Positions 8,109-16,418 of a stretch of DNA of 64,000 nucleotides are shown here, piece by piece. Source of the DNA: Corynebacterium accolens (lineage in GTDB: Bacteria > Actinomycetota > Actinomycetes > Mycobacteriales > Mycobacteriaceae); NCBI RefSeq assembly GCF_023520795.1, contig NZ_CP046605.1:434001-498000 (forward strand). The letters are read 5' to 3'. Numbering within the stretch: position 1 is the first letter of the stretch; each line of letters begins with the position of its first letter. The notes below the pieces were generated by a model. It saw only the letters and a list, made by a program, of their open reading frames with translations, searched no databases and was not told the DNA's origin. The translations under genes and the position numbers were made by a program.

Positions 8109-8588
8109 TTATGCCTGGCCCTGGTTCAGTGCAGCCTGCTCTTCAGACTCGGAGTCTTCCTTCGGCAGCTTGACGTTGTGAACAACAACGTCAACGCGCT
8201 CTACAGTCAGGCCGGTCATGCGCTCGACAGCGTTCATGATGTTGCGGCGGATTGCCTCAGCCAGCTCGTGGATGGCAACGCCGTACTCAGCGGTGATGGC
8301 GATCTCGATCTTTGCGGAGCCGTTTTCTACCTCTACGTCAACACCCTGGCGTACGTCCTCGGATGCACCGAAGGACTCGCGGATGGTGCCCATCATGCGG
8401 GCGCCGCCGCCACCGAGGGAGTCAACGCCGGAAACCTCGCGGGCTGCAATGCCGGCGATCTTGGAAACAACGACGTCATCAATGGTGGTGGTGCCGTACT
8501 GAGTCTCCAAGTTGTTGTTTACCTCGCGCTCTTCAGAAGCGGCAACGTTGTTCTCAGAGTGCTTTGCAGGAGTGTTGTTCTCAGACAT
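8109..8588 (-). CDS. Asp23/Gls24 family envelope stress response protein
   Basis: 159 residues, first gene of the cluster. The core DVVVSKIAGIAAREVSGV, a glycine-rich GGGGARMMG stretch and VEVENGSAKIEIAITAEYGV are characteristic of Asp23/Gls24 proteins. The N- and C-termini are acidic and look unstructured. In other Gram-positives Asp23 is an abundant cytoplasmic protein held at the membrane by AmaP and linked to cell-wall stress. AAGGAAAGG lies about 12 bases before the ATG. Confidence 0.85.
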   Translation of the reverse strand: MSENNTPAKHSENNVAASEEREVNNNLETQYGTTTIDDVVVSKIAGIAAREVSGVDSLGGGGARMMGTIRESFGASEDVRQGVDVEVENGSAKIEIAITAEYGVAIHELAEAIRRNIMNAVERMTGLTVERVDVVVHNVKLPKEDSESEEQAALNQGQA

Positions 8589-9299
8589 GGTCTTTAAGGC
8601 CTTTCCTTAAATATTGACTTGCATGGTCGCAATATGAAATTGAAGGACCAAGAACCAACGGTTCAAAATCCCTCTTTGAGCGTACCTACCGCCTAACCGG
8701 ACGTGGGGTCTGTGACAACAATATTTACCAAAACGTGATTATTGGCACTATTGCCGGGGTGGTTTGAAAAACACCAGCCCATCGTGCTTAAATACTTAGG
8801 TTGCTTTAACAGGGCAGCGCGAACCGGTAACGGACCGTCTTTAACACGGTGCATATCGGGGAGACGCTGAGCTGGTAAAGCGAACATGACACCTTCGTTG
8901 TCACCGTGGATCAGGGCTTTCCTGAAACACAGACTGGAAGGTCATCCGATCGGGCTAGGTCCGCGCTAGAGCAGAGACACCCCGAGACGATGGACCGGAG
9001 AAGGGGCATGGCAAATAAACAGCGGCAGTTAGCGAATAGGACACTCTCCACGTGTAATGCGTGAAAACCGTCCTCTTCACAATACTTTGACTACGGGTCT
9101 TGTACCCCGTCAGGAGCACTGCAGACTGGCATTTGTCATGTGCTGTATCTCTTGGTTGTCATGACAGTCAGACCACTGGCGTTGTGTCAGGCCCCAGGCT
9201 CGGACAACGTTATAGAGAAATCGAGAAGCAATTTCCCACCGCTTCACGCCCCGGAAACGCCGGGAATGTGAAAGTGGGGAAGCGAGGAAGAGGATAAGC
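8589..9299 (+). promoter_or_regulatory. Divergent region and long untranslated leader of the S10 operon (711 bp)
   Basis: No convincing gene. A candidate promoter is TTGAAA (8764-8769) and TTAAAT (8788-8793), spacer 18, which would leave a leader of about 500 bases before rpsJ. The leader holds the 11-mer GCTGAGCTGGT (8866-8876), also present in the rpsH leader. It also holds a hairpin ACGGG/CCCGT near 9093-9110 and a perfect palindrome TGTCATGACA (9157-9166). Long structured leaders before rpsJ often carry r-protein feedback control. That is a family expectation, not shown here. Confidence 0.5.
8629..8658 (-). promoter_or_regulatory. Candidate promoter of the Asp23 cluster
   Basis: Minus strand TTGGTT (8653-8658) and TATTGC (8629-8634) with an 18-base spacer, 41 bases before the start of the first asp23 gene. 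Matches the housekeeping sigma pattern loosely. Confidence 0.35.
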
Positions 9300-9605
9300 G
9301 TGGCGGGACAAAAGATCCGCATTCGGCTGAAGGCCTATGACCACGAGGCAATCGACGCTTCTGCAAAGAAGATCGTCGAGACCGTTACCCGTACGGGTGC
9401 TCGTGTAGTTGGCCCAGTGCCGCTCCCAACCGAGAAGAACGTGTACGCAGTTATTCGTTCTCCGCACAAGTACAAGGACTCTCGCGAGCACTTCGAGATG
9501 CGCACGCACAAGCGCCTGATCGATATTCTCGACCCGACCCCGAAGACCGTTGATGCTTTGATGCGCATCGATCTTCCGGCAAGCGTCGACGTGAACATCC
9601 AGTAA
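9300..9605 (+). CDS. rpsJ: 30S ribosomal protein S10
   Basis: 101 residues beginning [19 protein letters not shown], the standard S10 start; the start codon is GTG. S10 is a head protein of the 30S subunit and also, as NusE, takes part in transcription antitermination. First gene of the S10 operon, preceded by a long untranslated leader. An AGAGG sequence lies 7 bases upstream. Full length for the family, no anomalies. Confidence 0.98.
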   Translation: MAGQKIRIRLKAYDHEAIDASAKKIVETVTRTGARVVGPVPLPTEKNVYAVIRSPHKYKDSREHFEMRTHKRLIDILDPTPKTVDALMRIDLPASVDVNIQ

Positions 9606-9628
9606 GCGACTTTGGTGGAGAACTAATA

Positions 9629-10285
9629 ATGAGTGAAAACGAGATCAAGGGCATTCTGGGCAAGAAGCTCGGCATGACCCAGGTCTTCGATGACGAGAAC
9701 CGCGTCGTTCCGGTTACCGTCGTCGAAGCAGGGCCATGCGTTGTCACCCAGATTCGCACCCCCGAAACCGATGGCTACAGCGCCATCCAGATCGCCTTTG
9801 GCGAGATTGACCCACGCAAGGCAAACAAGCCTGAGTCTGGTCACTTCAAAAAGGCTGGCGTAACCCCGCGTCGCCATGTTGCGGAAATCCGCATGGACGA
9901 CACCTCCGCATACGAGGTTGGCCAAGAGGTCAAGGTAGACATCTTCGAAGGCATCACTTTCGTTGACGTCACCGGCCAGACCAAGGGCCACGGCTACGCT
10001 GGTGCTATGAAGCGCCACGGCTTCCAGGGTCAGGGCGCAGCTCACGGTAACCAGGCCGCTCACCGCCGCGTTGGTGGTATCGGTGGCGCTGCTACCCCAG
10101 GCCGCGTCTTCAAGGGCAAGCGCATGGCTGGCCGCATGGGCCACGACCGCGTGACGACCCAAAACCTGAAGATTCAGAAAGTCGATGTCGAGTCCAACCT
10201 GCTGCTCATCAAGGGTGCTATCCCTGGTGCGCGCGGCGGCCTCGTCACCGTTAAGACCGCAGTGAAGGGCGGTGCACACGCATGA
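9629..10285 (+). CDS. rplC: 50S ribosomal protein L3
   Basis: 218 residues with the L3 hallmarks [20 protein letters not shown] at the N-terminus and the Gly/His-rich extension [20 protein letters not shown] that reaches toward the peptidyl-transferase centre. An early assembly protein of the 50S subunit. A GGAG site precedes the ATG at 9629. The 3' end overlaps rplD by 4 bp. Confidence 0.98.
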   Translation: MSENEIKGILGKKLGMTQVFDDENRVVPVTVVEAGPCVVTQIRTPETDGYSAIQIAFGEIDPRKANKPESGHFKKAGVTPRRHVAEIRMDDTSAYEVGQEVKVDIFEGITFVDVTGQTKGHGYAGAMKRHGFQGQGAAHGNQAAHRRVGGIGGAATPGRVFKGKRMAGRMGHDRVTTQNLKIQKVDVESNLLLIKGAIPGARGGLVTVKTAVKGGAHA

Positions 10286-10935
10286 GCAACCTCAAGCTAG
10301 ACGTCCACACCTCTGAAGGTAAGACCAATGGCTCCGTGGACCTGCCGGCTGAAATCTTTGACACCGAGGCATCCGTTGCTTTGATGCACCAGGTTGTCAA
10401 CGCACAGCTTGCTGCCGCTCGTCAGGGCACCCACGCCACCAAGACCCGCGGCGACGTCCGTGGTGGTGGCCGCAAGCCTTTCCGCCAGAAGGGCACCGGT
10501 CGTGCGCGCCAGGGTTCCATCCGTGCGCCGCACTACACCGGCGGTGGCACCGTCCACGGCCCGCAGCCACGTAGCTACGCACAGCGCACCCCTAAGAAGA
10601 TGATCAAGGCTGCTCTCTTCGGTGCGTTGTCTGACCGTGCTCGCAACGAGCGCATCCATGTCATCGAAGAGTTGGTTCCAGGCCAGAAGCCGTCCACCAA
10701 GGCGGCCAAGGCTTTCCTCGAGTCCCTGACCGAGCGCGACAACGTGCTGCTGGTTATCGGCCGCGAGGACATCAACGCCCGTCGTAGCGCTAATAACCTG
10801 CCGAACGTTCAGATCCTGGACGCCGGTCAGCTCAACACCTACGACGTTCTCTACTCTGATGACGTTGTGTTCTCCGTTGAGGCGCTACACACCTTCATCA
10901 CTCGCGCTACCGGCGCGGATAAGGAGGACAACTAA
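10282..10935 (+). CDS. rplD: 50S ribosomal protein L4
   Basis: 217 residues. The basic tip loop of L4 ([19 protein letters not shown]), which lines the nascent-peptide tunnel, is intact at about residues 62-82. In enterobacteria L4 is the feedback regulator of the S10 operon. Whether it does this here is unknown, but the long leader upstream of rpsJ would allow it. Coupled by ATGA overlap to rplC; the stop shares a base with the rplW start. Confidence 0.98.
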   Translation: MSNLKLDVHTSEGKTNGSVDLPAEIFDTEASVALMHQVVNAQLAAARQGTHATKTRGDVRGGGRKPFRQKGTGRARQGSIRAPHYTGGGTVHGPQPRSYAQRTPKKMIKAALFGALSDRARNERIHVIEELVPGQKPSTKAAKAFLESLTERDNVLLVIGREDINARRSANNLPNVQILDAGQLNTYDVLYSDDVVFSVEALHTFITRATGADKEDN

Positions 10936-11237
10936 TGGCTAAGATTTCTAACCCGCGCGATGTCATCATCGCCCCGGTTGTATCTGAGAAGTCCTACGGT
11001 CTGATGGAGCAGAACGTTTACACGTTCTTCGTCTCCCCAGACTCCAACAAGTCCCAGATTAAAGATGCCGTCGAGCAGATCTTTGACGTGAAGGTCGACT
11101 CCGTGAATACCGTAAACCGTGCAGGTAAGCGCAAGCGCACCCGCACCGGCTTCGGTCAGCGTAAGTCCACCAAGCGCGCATACGTGACGCTCCGTGAAGG
11201 CAGCGACTCCATCGACGTCTTCGGCGCAGGCGCTTAA
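10935..11237 (+). CDS. rplW: 50S ribosomal protein L23
   Basis: 100 residues, with [20 protein letters not shown] at the start and the basic loop [14 protein letters not shown]23 sits at the tunnel exit and is the docking site for trigger factor and SRP. Its ATG shares one base with the rplD stop. Standard length and no irregularities. Confidence 0.98.
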   Translation: MAKISNPRDVIIAPVVSEKSYGLMEQNVYTFFVSPDSNKSQIKDAVEQIFDVKVDSVNTVNRAGKRKRTRTGFGQRKSTKRAYVTLREGSDSIDVFGAGA

Positions 11238-11272
11238 GCGCCACCGGAGAGCCGAAAGGAAAAGGAAGAATT

Positions 11273-12109
11273 ATGGCTATTCGTAAGTACAAGCCGACAA
11301 CTCCGGGTCGCCGCGCATCCTCCGTATCTGAGTTCGACGAGATCACTCGTTCGACTCCGGAGAAGTCCCTGCTGCGCCCGCTGAGCAAAACCGGTGGTCG
11401 TAATAACTACGGCCGCATCACCACCCGCCACATCGGCGGTGGCCACAAGCGCCGTTACCGTCTGATCGACTTCCGTCGTAACGACAAGGACGGCATTCCG
11501 GCAAAGGTCGCTCACATCGAGTACGACCCGAACCGCACTGCAAACATTGCATTGCTGCACTACGTAGATGGCGAGAAGCGCTACATCATCGCGCCGAAGG
11601 GCCTGAAGCAGGGTGCTGTTGTCGAGTCCGGCCCGAACGCAGATATCAAGGTGGGCAACAACCTGCCGCTGCGCAACATCCCGACCGGTTCGACCATCCA
11701 CGCCGTTGAGCTCAAGCCGGGCGCTGGCGCAAAGCTGGCCCGCTCTGCTGGTGCTTCCATCCAGCTGCTGGGTAAGGAAGGCAAGTACGCCGTTCTGCGT
11801 ATGCCGTCTTCTGAAATCCGTCGCGTGGACATCCGTTGCCGCGCAACGGTTGGCGAAGTTGGCAACGCCGAGCAGATGAACATCCGCTGGGGCAAGGCCG
11901 GCCGCATGCGTTGGAAGGGCGTTCGCCCGACCGTCCGTGGTGTCGTTATGAACCCGGTTGACCACCCACACGGTGGTGGTGAGGGTAAGACCTCCGGTGG
12001 TCGCCACCCAGTGTCCCCATGGGGTCACAAGGAGGGTCGCACCCGCAACCCGAACCGTTACTCCAACAACATGATCGTGCGCCGTCGTCGCCCGAACAAG
12101 AAGCGCTAA
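11273..12109 (+). CDS. rplB: 50S ribosomal protein L2
   Basis: 278 residues. The conserved C-terminal motif HPHGGGEG (about residue 229), needed for peptidyl-transferase activity, is intact, as is the N-terminal RNA-binding domain ([20 protein letters not shown]). AAAGGAAAAGGAAG precedes the ATG. A 35-bp gap separates it from rplW, with no terminator visible. Confidence 0.98.
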   Translation: MAIRKYKPTTPGRRASSVSEFDEITRSTPEKSLLRPLSKTGGRNNYGRITTRHIGGGHKRRYRLIDFRRNDKDGIPAKVAHIEYDPNRTANIALLHYVDGEKRYIIAPKGLKQGAVVESGPNADIKVGNNLPLRNIPTGSTIHAVELKPGAGAKLARSAGASIQLLGKEGKYAVLRMPSSEIRRVDIRCRATVGEVGNAEQMNIRWGKAGRMRWKGVRPTVRGVVMNPVDHPHGGGEGKTSGGRHPVSPWGHKEGRTRNPNRYSNNMIVRRRRPNKKR

Positions 12110-12122
12110 GAGGAGGTAAACA

Positions 12123-12401
12123 ATGCCACGCAGCCTTAAGAAAGGCCCGTTCGTCGATGAGCACCTCCTCAACAAGGTGGATGCTCAAAACGATGCAGGC
12201 ACCAAGCAGGTCATCAAGACCTGGTCTCGCCGCTCGACCATTCTCCCCGATTTCATCGGTCACACCTTCGCCGTCCACGACGGCCGCAAGCATGTGCCGG
12301 TCTTCATCGAGGACTCCATGGTCGGCCACAAGTTGGGCGAGTTTGCACCAACCAAGACCTTTAAGGGTCACGTCAAGGATGACAAGAAGGGACGTCGATA
12401 A
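12123..12401 (+). CDS. rpsS: 30S ribosomal protein S19
   Basis: 92 residues starting [16 protein letters not shown]19 lies at the head of the 30S subunit and contacts S13 and the inter-subunit bridge. AGAGGAGGT is 7 bases before the ATG. Full length with intact [18 protein letters not shown] core. Confidence 0.98.
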   Translation: MPRSLKKGPFVDEHLLNKVDAQNDAGTKQVIKTWSRRSTILPDFIGHTFAVHDGRKHVPVFIEDSMVGHKLGEFAPTKTFKGHVKDDKKGRR

Positions 12402-12404
12402 GCG

Positions 12405-12767
12405 ATGAGTGAGACCATCACCTCCGCATCCGCCACGGCCCGCTACGTCCGCGTTACCCCGATGAAGGCACGTCGTGTGCTCGATCTGGTCCGCGGCAAG
12501 TCCGTAAGCGAAGCTTTGGCAATCCTGAAGTACGCACCGCAGGGTGCTTCCAAGCCAGTTGCAAAGGTCGTTGCTTCCGCAGCCGCTAACGCTGAGAACA
12601 ACTTCGGCCTCGACCCACGCACCCTGGTCATCTCCGAGGCATACGCCAACGAGGGTCCGACCATGCGTCGTTTCCAGCCGCGTGCACAGGGTCGTGCATT
12701 CATGATTCGTAAGCGCACCAGCCACATCACCGTGGTTGTCGAAAGCCAGCAGGAAGGGGCCAAGTAA
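12405..12767 (+). CDS. rplV: 50S ribosomal protein L22
   Basis: 120 residues, with [19 protein letters not shown] near the start and the tunnel-lining hairpin around [19 protein letters not shown]. This hairpin is where macrolide-resistance changes occur in other bacteria; nothing unusual is seen here. Overlaps the rpsC start by one base. Confidence 0.98.
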   Translation: MSETITSASATARYVRVTPMKARRVLDLVRGKSVSEALAILKYAPQGASKPVAKVVASAAANAENNFGLDPRTLVISEAYANEGPTMRRFQPRAQGRAFMIRKRTSHITVVVESQQEGAK

Positions 12768-13513
12768 TGGGCCAGAAGATCCATCCTCACGGCCTACGTT
12801 TGGGCATCACTTCCGACTGGAAGACCCACTGGTTCGCGGATAAGGACTACGCGAACTACGTAGCCGAAGACATCAAGATTCGTAACTACCTCAACAAGGG
12901 CCTCGAGCGCGCCGGCATCGCCGACATCGTTATCGAGCGCACCCGTGACCGCGTCCGCGTGGACATTCACACCGCCCGTCCGGGCATCGTGATTGGCCGC
13001 CGCGGCGCTGAGGCTGACCGCATCCGCCGCGAGCTGGAAAAGCTCACCGGCAAGATGGTTGCCCTCAACATCCTTGAGGTCAAGCAGGTAGACGCAAACG
13101 CAACCCTGGTTGCTCACTCCATCGCGGAGCAGCTGGTTAACCGCGTCGCATTCCGTCGTGCAATGCGCAAGGCTATCCAGTCCGCTATGCGCCAGCCACA
13201 GGTTAAGGGCATCAAGATTCTGCTGTCCGGCCGCCTGGGCGGTGCAGAAATGTCCCGCGTTGAGCGCTACCACGAGGGCCGCGTTCCGCTGCACACTCTT
13301 CGCGCCGAGATCGACTACGGCACCGCAGAGGCCCACACCACCTTCGGCCGCATCGGCATCAAGGTGTGGATCTACAAGGGTGACGTCGTCGGTGGCGTAC
13401 GCGAGTCCGAACTGAACGCTCCGGCACAGGGCCGTGGCCGCGGTGACCGCAACGGTCGCTCCCGCCGCGGTGGCCAGCGCCGCCAGCGTGCACAGCAGAA
13501 GCAGGAGGGCTAA
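12767..13513 (+). CDS. rpsC: 30S ribosomal protein S3
   Basis: 248 residues. The N-terminal [13 protein letters not shown] motif, the KH domain with its GXXG loop ([20 protein letters not shown]) and the C-terminal S3 domain are all present. The last 30 residues form a Arg/Gly/Gln-rich basic tail ([20 protein letters not shown]), longer than in E. coli but usual in actinobacteria. S3 forms part of the mRNA entry channel. Confidence 0.98.
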   Translation: MGQKIHPHGLRLGITSDWKTHWFADKDYANYVAEDIKIRNYLNKGLERAGIADIVIERTRDRVRVDIHTARPGIVIGRRGAEADRIRRELEKLTGKMVALNILEVKQVDANATLVAHSIAEQLVNRVAFRRAMRKAIQSAMRQPQVKGIKILLSGRLGGAEMSRVERYHEGRVPLHTLRAEIDYGTAEAHTTFGRIGIKVWIYKGDVVGGVRESELNAPAQGRGRGDRNGRSRRGGQRRQRAQQKQEG

Positions 13514-13516
13514 TCC

Positions 13517-13933
13517 ATGCTGATTCCTAAGCGTGTTAAGTACCGCCGTCAGCACCGCCCGAGCCGTCGTGGCGTGTCCAAGGGCGGAAACCGCATTAAC
13601 TTCGGCGATTACGCAATCCAGGCACTGGAGCCTGCGTACATCACCAACCGTCAGATTGAGGCCGCACGTATTGCCATCAACCGCCACGTTAAGCGTGGTG
13701 GCAAGGTGTGGATCAACATCTTCCCGGACCGTCCGTTGACCCAGAAGCCGCTCGGTGTTCGTATGGGTTCCGGTAAGGGCCCGGTTGAGAAGTGGGTGGC
13801 TAACGTGAAGCCTGGCCGCGTACTTTTCGAGATGAGCTACCCAACTGAGGCTGTTGCAATCGAGGCTCTGCGCCGCGCTGGCCAGAAGCTTCCTTGCAAG
13901 GTCCGCATCATCAAGAAGGAGGACCAGTTCTAA
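13517..13933 (+). CDS. rplP: 50S ribosomal protein L16
   Basis: 138 residues starting [19 protein letters not shown], with the conserved [20 protein letters not shown] segment that contacts the A-site tRNA region. The stop shares a base with the rpmC start. Nothing unusual. Confidence 0.98.
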   Translation: MLIPKRVKYRRQHRPSRRGVSKGGNRINFGDYAIQALEPAYITNRQIEAARIAINRHVKRGGKVWINIFPDRPLTQKPLGVRMGSGKGPVEKWVANVKPGRVLFEMSYPTEAVAIEALRRAGQKLPCKVRIIKKEDQF

Positions 13934-14163
13934 TGGCAACCGGTACCCCCGCCCACGAGTTCCGTGAGCTCGACAACGCAGAGCTGGAAACCCGTCTGAA
14001 GGATGCGAAGGAAGAACTGTTCAACCTTCGTTTCCAGAAGGCCACCGGCCAGCTGACCAACAACCGCCGCATCGGCACGGTTAAGCGCGACATTGCCCGC
14101 ATCTACACCGTTCTGCGCGAGCGCGAGCTGGGCCTGTCTGTCGCTCCGGGAGCTGAGGCTTAA
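13933..14163 (+). CDS. rpmC: 50S ribosomal protein L29
   Basis: 76 residues from the ATG at 13933 ([20 protein letters not shown]), which overlaps the rplP stop as TAATG. A longer in-frame opening inside rplP has no independent support. The [16 protein letters not shown] helix is the L29 signature; L29 helps form the trigger-factor site beside L23. Confidence 0.97.
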   Translation: MATGTPAHEFRELDNAELETRLKDAKEELFNLRFQKATGQLTNNRRIGTVKRDIARIYTVLRERELGLSVAPGAEA

Positions 14164-14165
14164 TC

Positions 14166-14474
14166 ATGAGTGAGGCTAACGTGACTGAATCCAAGAAGGG
14201 ACCAACTCCGAAGAAGGAGAAGGTCAAGGGTGCTCCTAAGGTCCGCACCGGCTACGTCGTCTCGGACAAGATGTCCAAGACCATCGTCGTCGAGATCGAA
14301 GACCGCAAGCAGCACGCTCTGTACGGCAAGATCATGCGCTCTAACAAGAAGGTTAAGGCGCACGATGAGGAAGAAATCGCAGGCGTAGGCGATCTCGTAC
14401 GTATCGCTGAGACCCGCCCGCTGTCCAAGGACAAGCACTTCCGTCTCGTAAAGATCATCGAGAAGGCTAAGTAA
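14166..14474 (+). CDS. rpsQ: 30S ribosomal protein S17
   Basis: 102 residues, longer than the usual 80-90 because of a Lys/Pro-rich N-terminal extension of about 20 residues ([20 protein letters not shown]). The conserved core [20 protein letters not shown] and the C-terminal [10 protein letters not shown] are intact. Last gene of the S10 operon; a hairpin terminator follows. Confidence 0.97.
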   Translation: MSEANVTESKKGPTPKKEKVKGAPKVRTGYVVSDKMSKTIVVEIEDRKQHALYGKIMRSNKKVKAHDEEEIAGVGDLVRIAETRPLSKDKHFRLVKIIEKAK

Positions 14475-14483
14475 ACTCTAGCC

Positions 14484-14536
14484 AGCGCAGCCCCTGTACC
14501 GGACCACATTGTTGGGCGCAGGGGCCTCTCGCTGTT
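14484..14536 (+). terminator. Terminator of the S10 operon
   Basis: GCCCCTG (14490-14496) pairs perfectly with CAGGGGC (14519-14525), with outer AGCG/CGCT pairing. A short TGTTTT run follows, 10 bases after the rpsQ stop. Readthrough into the convergent reductase gene would be unproductive. Confidence 0.75.
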
Positions 14537-14545
14537 TTAGGGCTC

Positions 14546-15367
14546 TTAAGGACGGGCCCTTCCATAACACCAATAGGGCACCCAGGTGACGTCGTCGGTG
14601 GGCAAGCCCCAGCCTTTCACCGCGAGGCCGCGGACCTTCTTTGCCAAATCTCCCTCGCCGGAGACCCACACGTACCCTGGCACCGAGTCACCGGCAAAAT
14701 CTGCTTCCAGCGCGGCAACGACGGAATCCGCCTCCTGGTGCGGCTCGGTGCGAAGGACACGCAGGCTGCGCACGCTGGGCTCCCACCTAGCCGCGAGCCC
14801 GGGTTCTACTTCGTCATCGCTAGTGACCACCGCTACAACGTCGGTGGAAGCGAGCTTCGCCGGGTCATGTTCCTCTTGAAAGGCAAGGATGTGCCGCAGG
14901 GCAGGCAGGGCAGAGGCATCGGCGACCAATAGCTGCGCAGCCTCTGTCGGCCGCCACATCTCGTTGCAGGTAAAGAACCCCGCCGTATCGCCGGGTTGCG
15001 CGCGCAGAATCCACCGCGAGCCGGGGCCGGAATCGCCGTGGGTGACCACATCGACATCGACAGTCGCGTCCTCAGGGTGCAGCGCGCGTATGGTGTACCA
15101 GCGCAGGTCTGGACGCGTTTCCTCGTCCATAGCGGCCACCGCCGCGCGGATATTGACGCCATCGACGGGGAAGGGCGCAAATTCCTGCCCGGCTTGCGGC
15201 ATGACGAGGCCAAAGTATTCATCGGGGCCGGCGAGCTCATACGTCCGGAACGTCTCAGCGTGAAACGTCAGGCGGTGCAGCCGCGGCCGGATCTGCTCAT
15301 TGGCGGTGAGGGTAACGGGGATCAATTCGTGTTCAGGCATCGTGGACGATTGTAAGGAAGAATTCAT
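14546..15367 (-). CDS. Siderophore-interacting protein (FAD-binding ferric-siderophore reductase family)
   Basis: 273 residues from the ATG at 15367. The N-terminal FAD-binding beta-barrel (RLHRLTFHAETFRTYELAGP, RWYTIRALHPEDATVDVDVV) is followed by the SIP C-terminal domain (ADASALPALRHILAF, YVWVSGEGDLAKKVRG). Family members reduce ferric siderophores with NAD(P)H or ferredoxin in the cytoplasm to release iron. No Shine-Dalgarno sequence precedes it, but TATGTT ends 6 bases before the ATG, pointing to a leaderless transcript. Longer upstream openings run into the neighbouring gene and were rejected. Divergent from a siderophore ABC importer across a DtxR-like site. Confidence 0.88.
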   Translation of the reverse strand: MNSSLQSSTMPEHELIPVTLTANEQIRPRLHRLTFHAETFRTYELAGPDEYFGLVMPQAGQEFAPFPVDGVNIRAAVAAMDEETRPDLRWYTIRALHPEDATVDVDVVTHGDSGPGSRWILRAQPGDTAGFFTCNEMWRPTEAAQLLVADASALPALRHILAFQEEHDPAKLASTDVVAVVTSDDEVEPGLAARWEPSVRSLRVLRTEPHQEADSVVAALEADFAGDSVPGYVWVSGEGDLAKKVRGLAVKGWGLPTDDVTWVPYWCYGRARP

Positions 15368-15373
15368 GCGTCC

Positions 15374-15379
15374 AACATA
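15374..15379 (-). promoter_or_regulatory. -10 element for a leaderless siderophore-reductase transcript
   Basis: Minus-strand TATGTT separated from the ATG at 15367 by 6 bases, the spacing expected when the first base of the start codon is the transcription start. It lies next to the DtxR-like box at 15387-15405. Confidence 0.4.
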
Positions 15380-15386
15380 CCTGGGC

Positions 15387-15405
15387 ACAGTTAAGCCTTG
15401 CCTAA
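15387..15405 (-). promoter_or_regulatory. DtxR-like operator between the divergent iron-uptake genes
   Basis: Read on the minus strand, the 19 bases match 13 positions of the DtxR consensus TTAGGTTAGSCTAACCTAA, including the first half TTAGG and the AGGCT centre. The site overlaps the -35 element of the importer promoter and lies upstream of the reductase -10. Repression by iron-loaded DtxR would therefore affect both directions. The consensus is established for corynebacteria; binding here is inferred. A weaker second match with a perfect GGTTAGCCT core lies at 15458-15466, just before the importer start. Confidence 0.65.
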
Positions 15406-15426
15406 TTCTTTTGGGGAGGATAGGAT
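15398..15426 (+). promoter_or_regulatory. Promoter of the siderophore ABC importer
   Basis: TTGCCT (15398-15403) and TAGGAT (15421-15426) separated by 17 bases, 41 bases before the ATG of the binding-protein gene. The -35 is inside the DtxR-like box, giving a direct explanation for iron repression. Confidence 0.6.
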
Positions 15427-15467
15427 ATGCCACGTCATTTACCTCCTTTATTGAAAGGGTTAGCCTC

Positions 15468-16418
15468 ATGAAGATTTTCGGACGCCGCACCATGGGTGTT
15501 GTGGCACTGCTGTCCGCCGGAGCCGTGGCCTTAGCCGGCTGCTCGCGCGGTGAGGGCGACGAAAGCACGCAGTCGTCCACCGAAGCCGCCAGCGAGGAGC
15601 GCGTGGCTAGCCTGGGCTTGGGCGATGCCGATACGCTGCTCGCCTTGGGCATCACTCCCGTGACGGTGGCGCCATGGGGCGCTGAGGGCGACGGCGATCC
15701 TTCCGGTGTTGGCCCTTGGTCAAAGAAGCTGCTTGGCGATGCCAAGCCTGAGACCATCTACAACACCGCAACTGGTTTCACCGCGGAGACCTTCGAGCAG
15801 ATCACCGCTGCCGATCCCACCAAGATCATTGCGGTGAACCAGGCGGTGGATGCTCGCGCGAAGGAATCCCTGGAAGAAATCGCGCCGACTACCGTCAAGC
15901 CGGATGGGTATGAAGACTGGCAGATTCCCTGGGAAAAGCAGGTAGAGGCCATTGCGGACGCCGTGGATAAGGAAGACGACGGCGAAAAGCTCATCAAGGA
16001 CACCGAAAAGGCCTTCGAGGAATTCCGCCGCGAGCACACCGAATTGCAGGGCAAGTCCGCGGCCATCGTTATGCCTTATGACGGAAAGATTGGCCTGTAC
16101 ACCGATGAGGACGGGCGCGGACAGTTCATCGAGGATCTTGGCATGGAGATCCCCGATGAGTTGAAGGGCGATGGCAGCAGCTTCTTCGTCGACATTGCCC
16201 CGGAAAACTACGCAAAGCTCAACCAGGTTGAACACCTCTTTGTCCTGGATTATAACGGCTCCGCAGATGTCTTGAAGAAGGATAAAACCTTCCAAGGCCT
16301 CGATATTGTCAAGGATGGGCGCGTGCGCTACCTGGACACGGATACCGGTAACGCCATGAGCATGCCGAACCCAGTGACTATCCCCTGGGCAATAGATAAG
16401 TTTGAAGAGAAGCTGTAA
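15468..16418 (+). CDS. Iron-siderophore ABC transporter substrate-binding lipoprotein
   Basis: 316 residues from the ATG at 15468 (MKIFGRRTMGVVALLSAG), chosen over upstream openings because of the GAAAGG site and the clear lipoprotein signal; lipobox ALAGC, Cys 25. The mature protein has the FepB/FecB-type helical-backbone domain. Recognisable pieces are LGLGDADTLLALGITPVTVA, AADPTKIIAVNQAVDARAKESLEEIAPTT and the C-terminal region naming the last beta strands. It captures ferric siderophore outside the membrane and delivers it to the two permeases encoded downstream. Substrate identity cannot be read. Confidence 0.92.
   Translation: MKIFGRRTMGVVALLSAGAVALAGCSRGEGDESTQSSTEAASEERVASLGLGDADTLLALGITPVTVAPWGAEGDGDPSGVGPWSKKLLGDAKPETIYNTATGFTAETFEQITAADPTKIIAVNQAVDARAKESLEEIAPTTVKPDGYEDWQIPWEKQVEAIADAVDKEDDGEKLIKDTEKAFEEFRREHTELQGKSAAIVMPYDGKIGLYTDEDGRGQFIEDLGMEIPDELKGDGSSFFVDIAPENYAKLNQVEHLFVLDYNGSADVLKKDKTFQGLDIVKDGRVRYLDTDTGNAMSMPNPVTIPWAIDKFEEKL

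Noticed and set aside
8693-8887. 64-codon minus-strand frame in the same leader
   Set aside because: No ribosome site, and it overlaps the likely S10 promoter.
9100-9297. 65-codon frame in the rpsJ leader
   Set aside because: No ribosome site, unnatural composition, and it lies in what is most likely an untranslated leader.
12794-13939. 381-codon open frame on the minus strand under rpsC-rplP
   Set aside because: It mirrors strongly biased ribosomal codons on the opposite strand, is rich in Leu/Ala/Val/Asn without domain features and lacks a ribosome site.
14546-15757. 403-residue version of the siderophore-interacting protein
   Set aside because: The extra 130 residues are low complexity and run antisense through the binding-lipoprotein gene and over its promoter.
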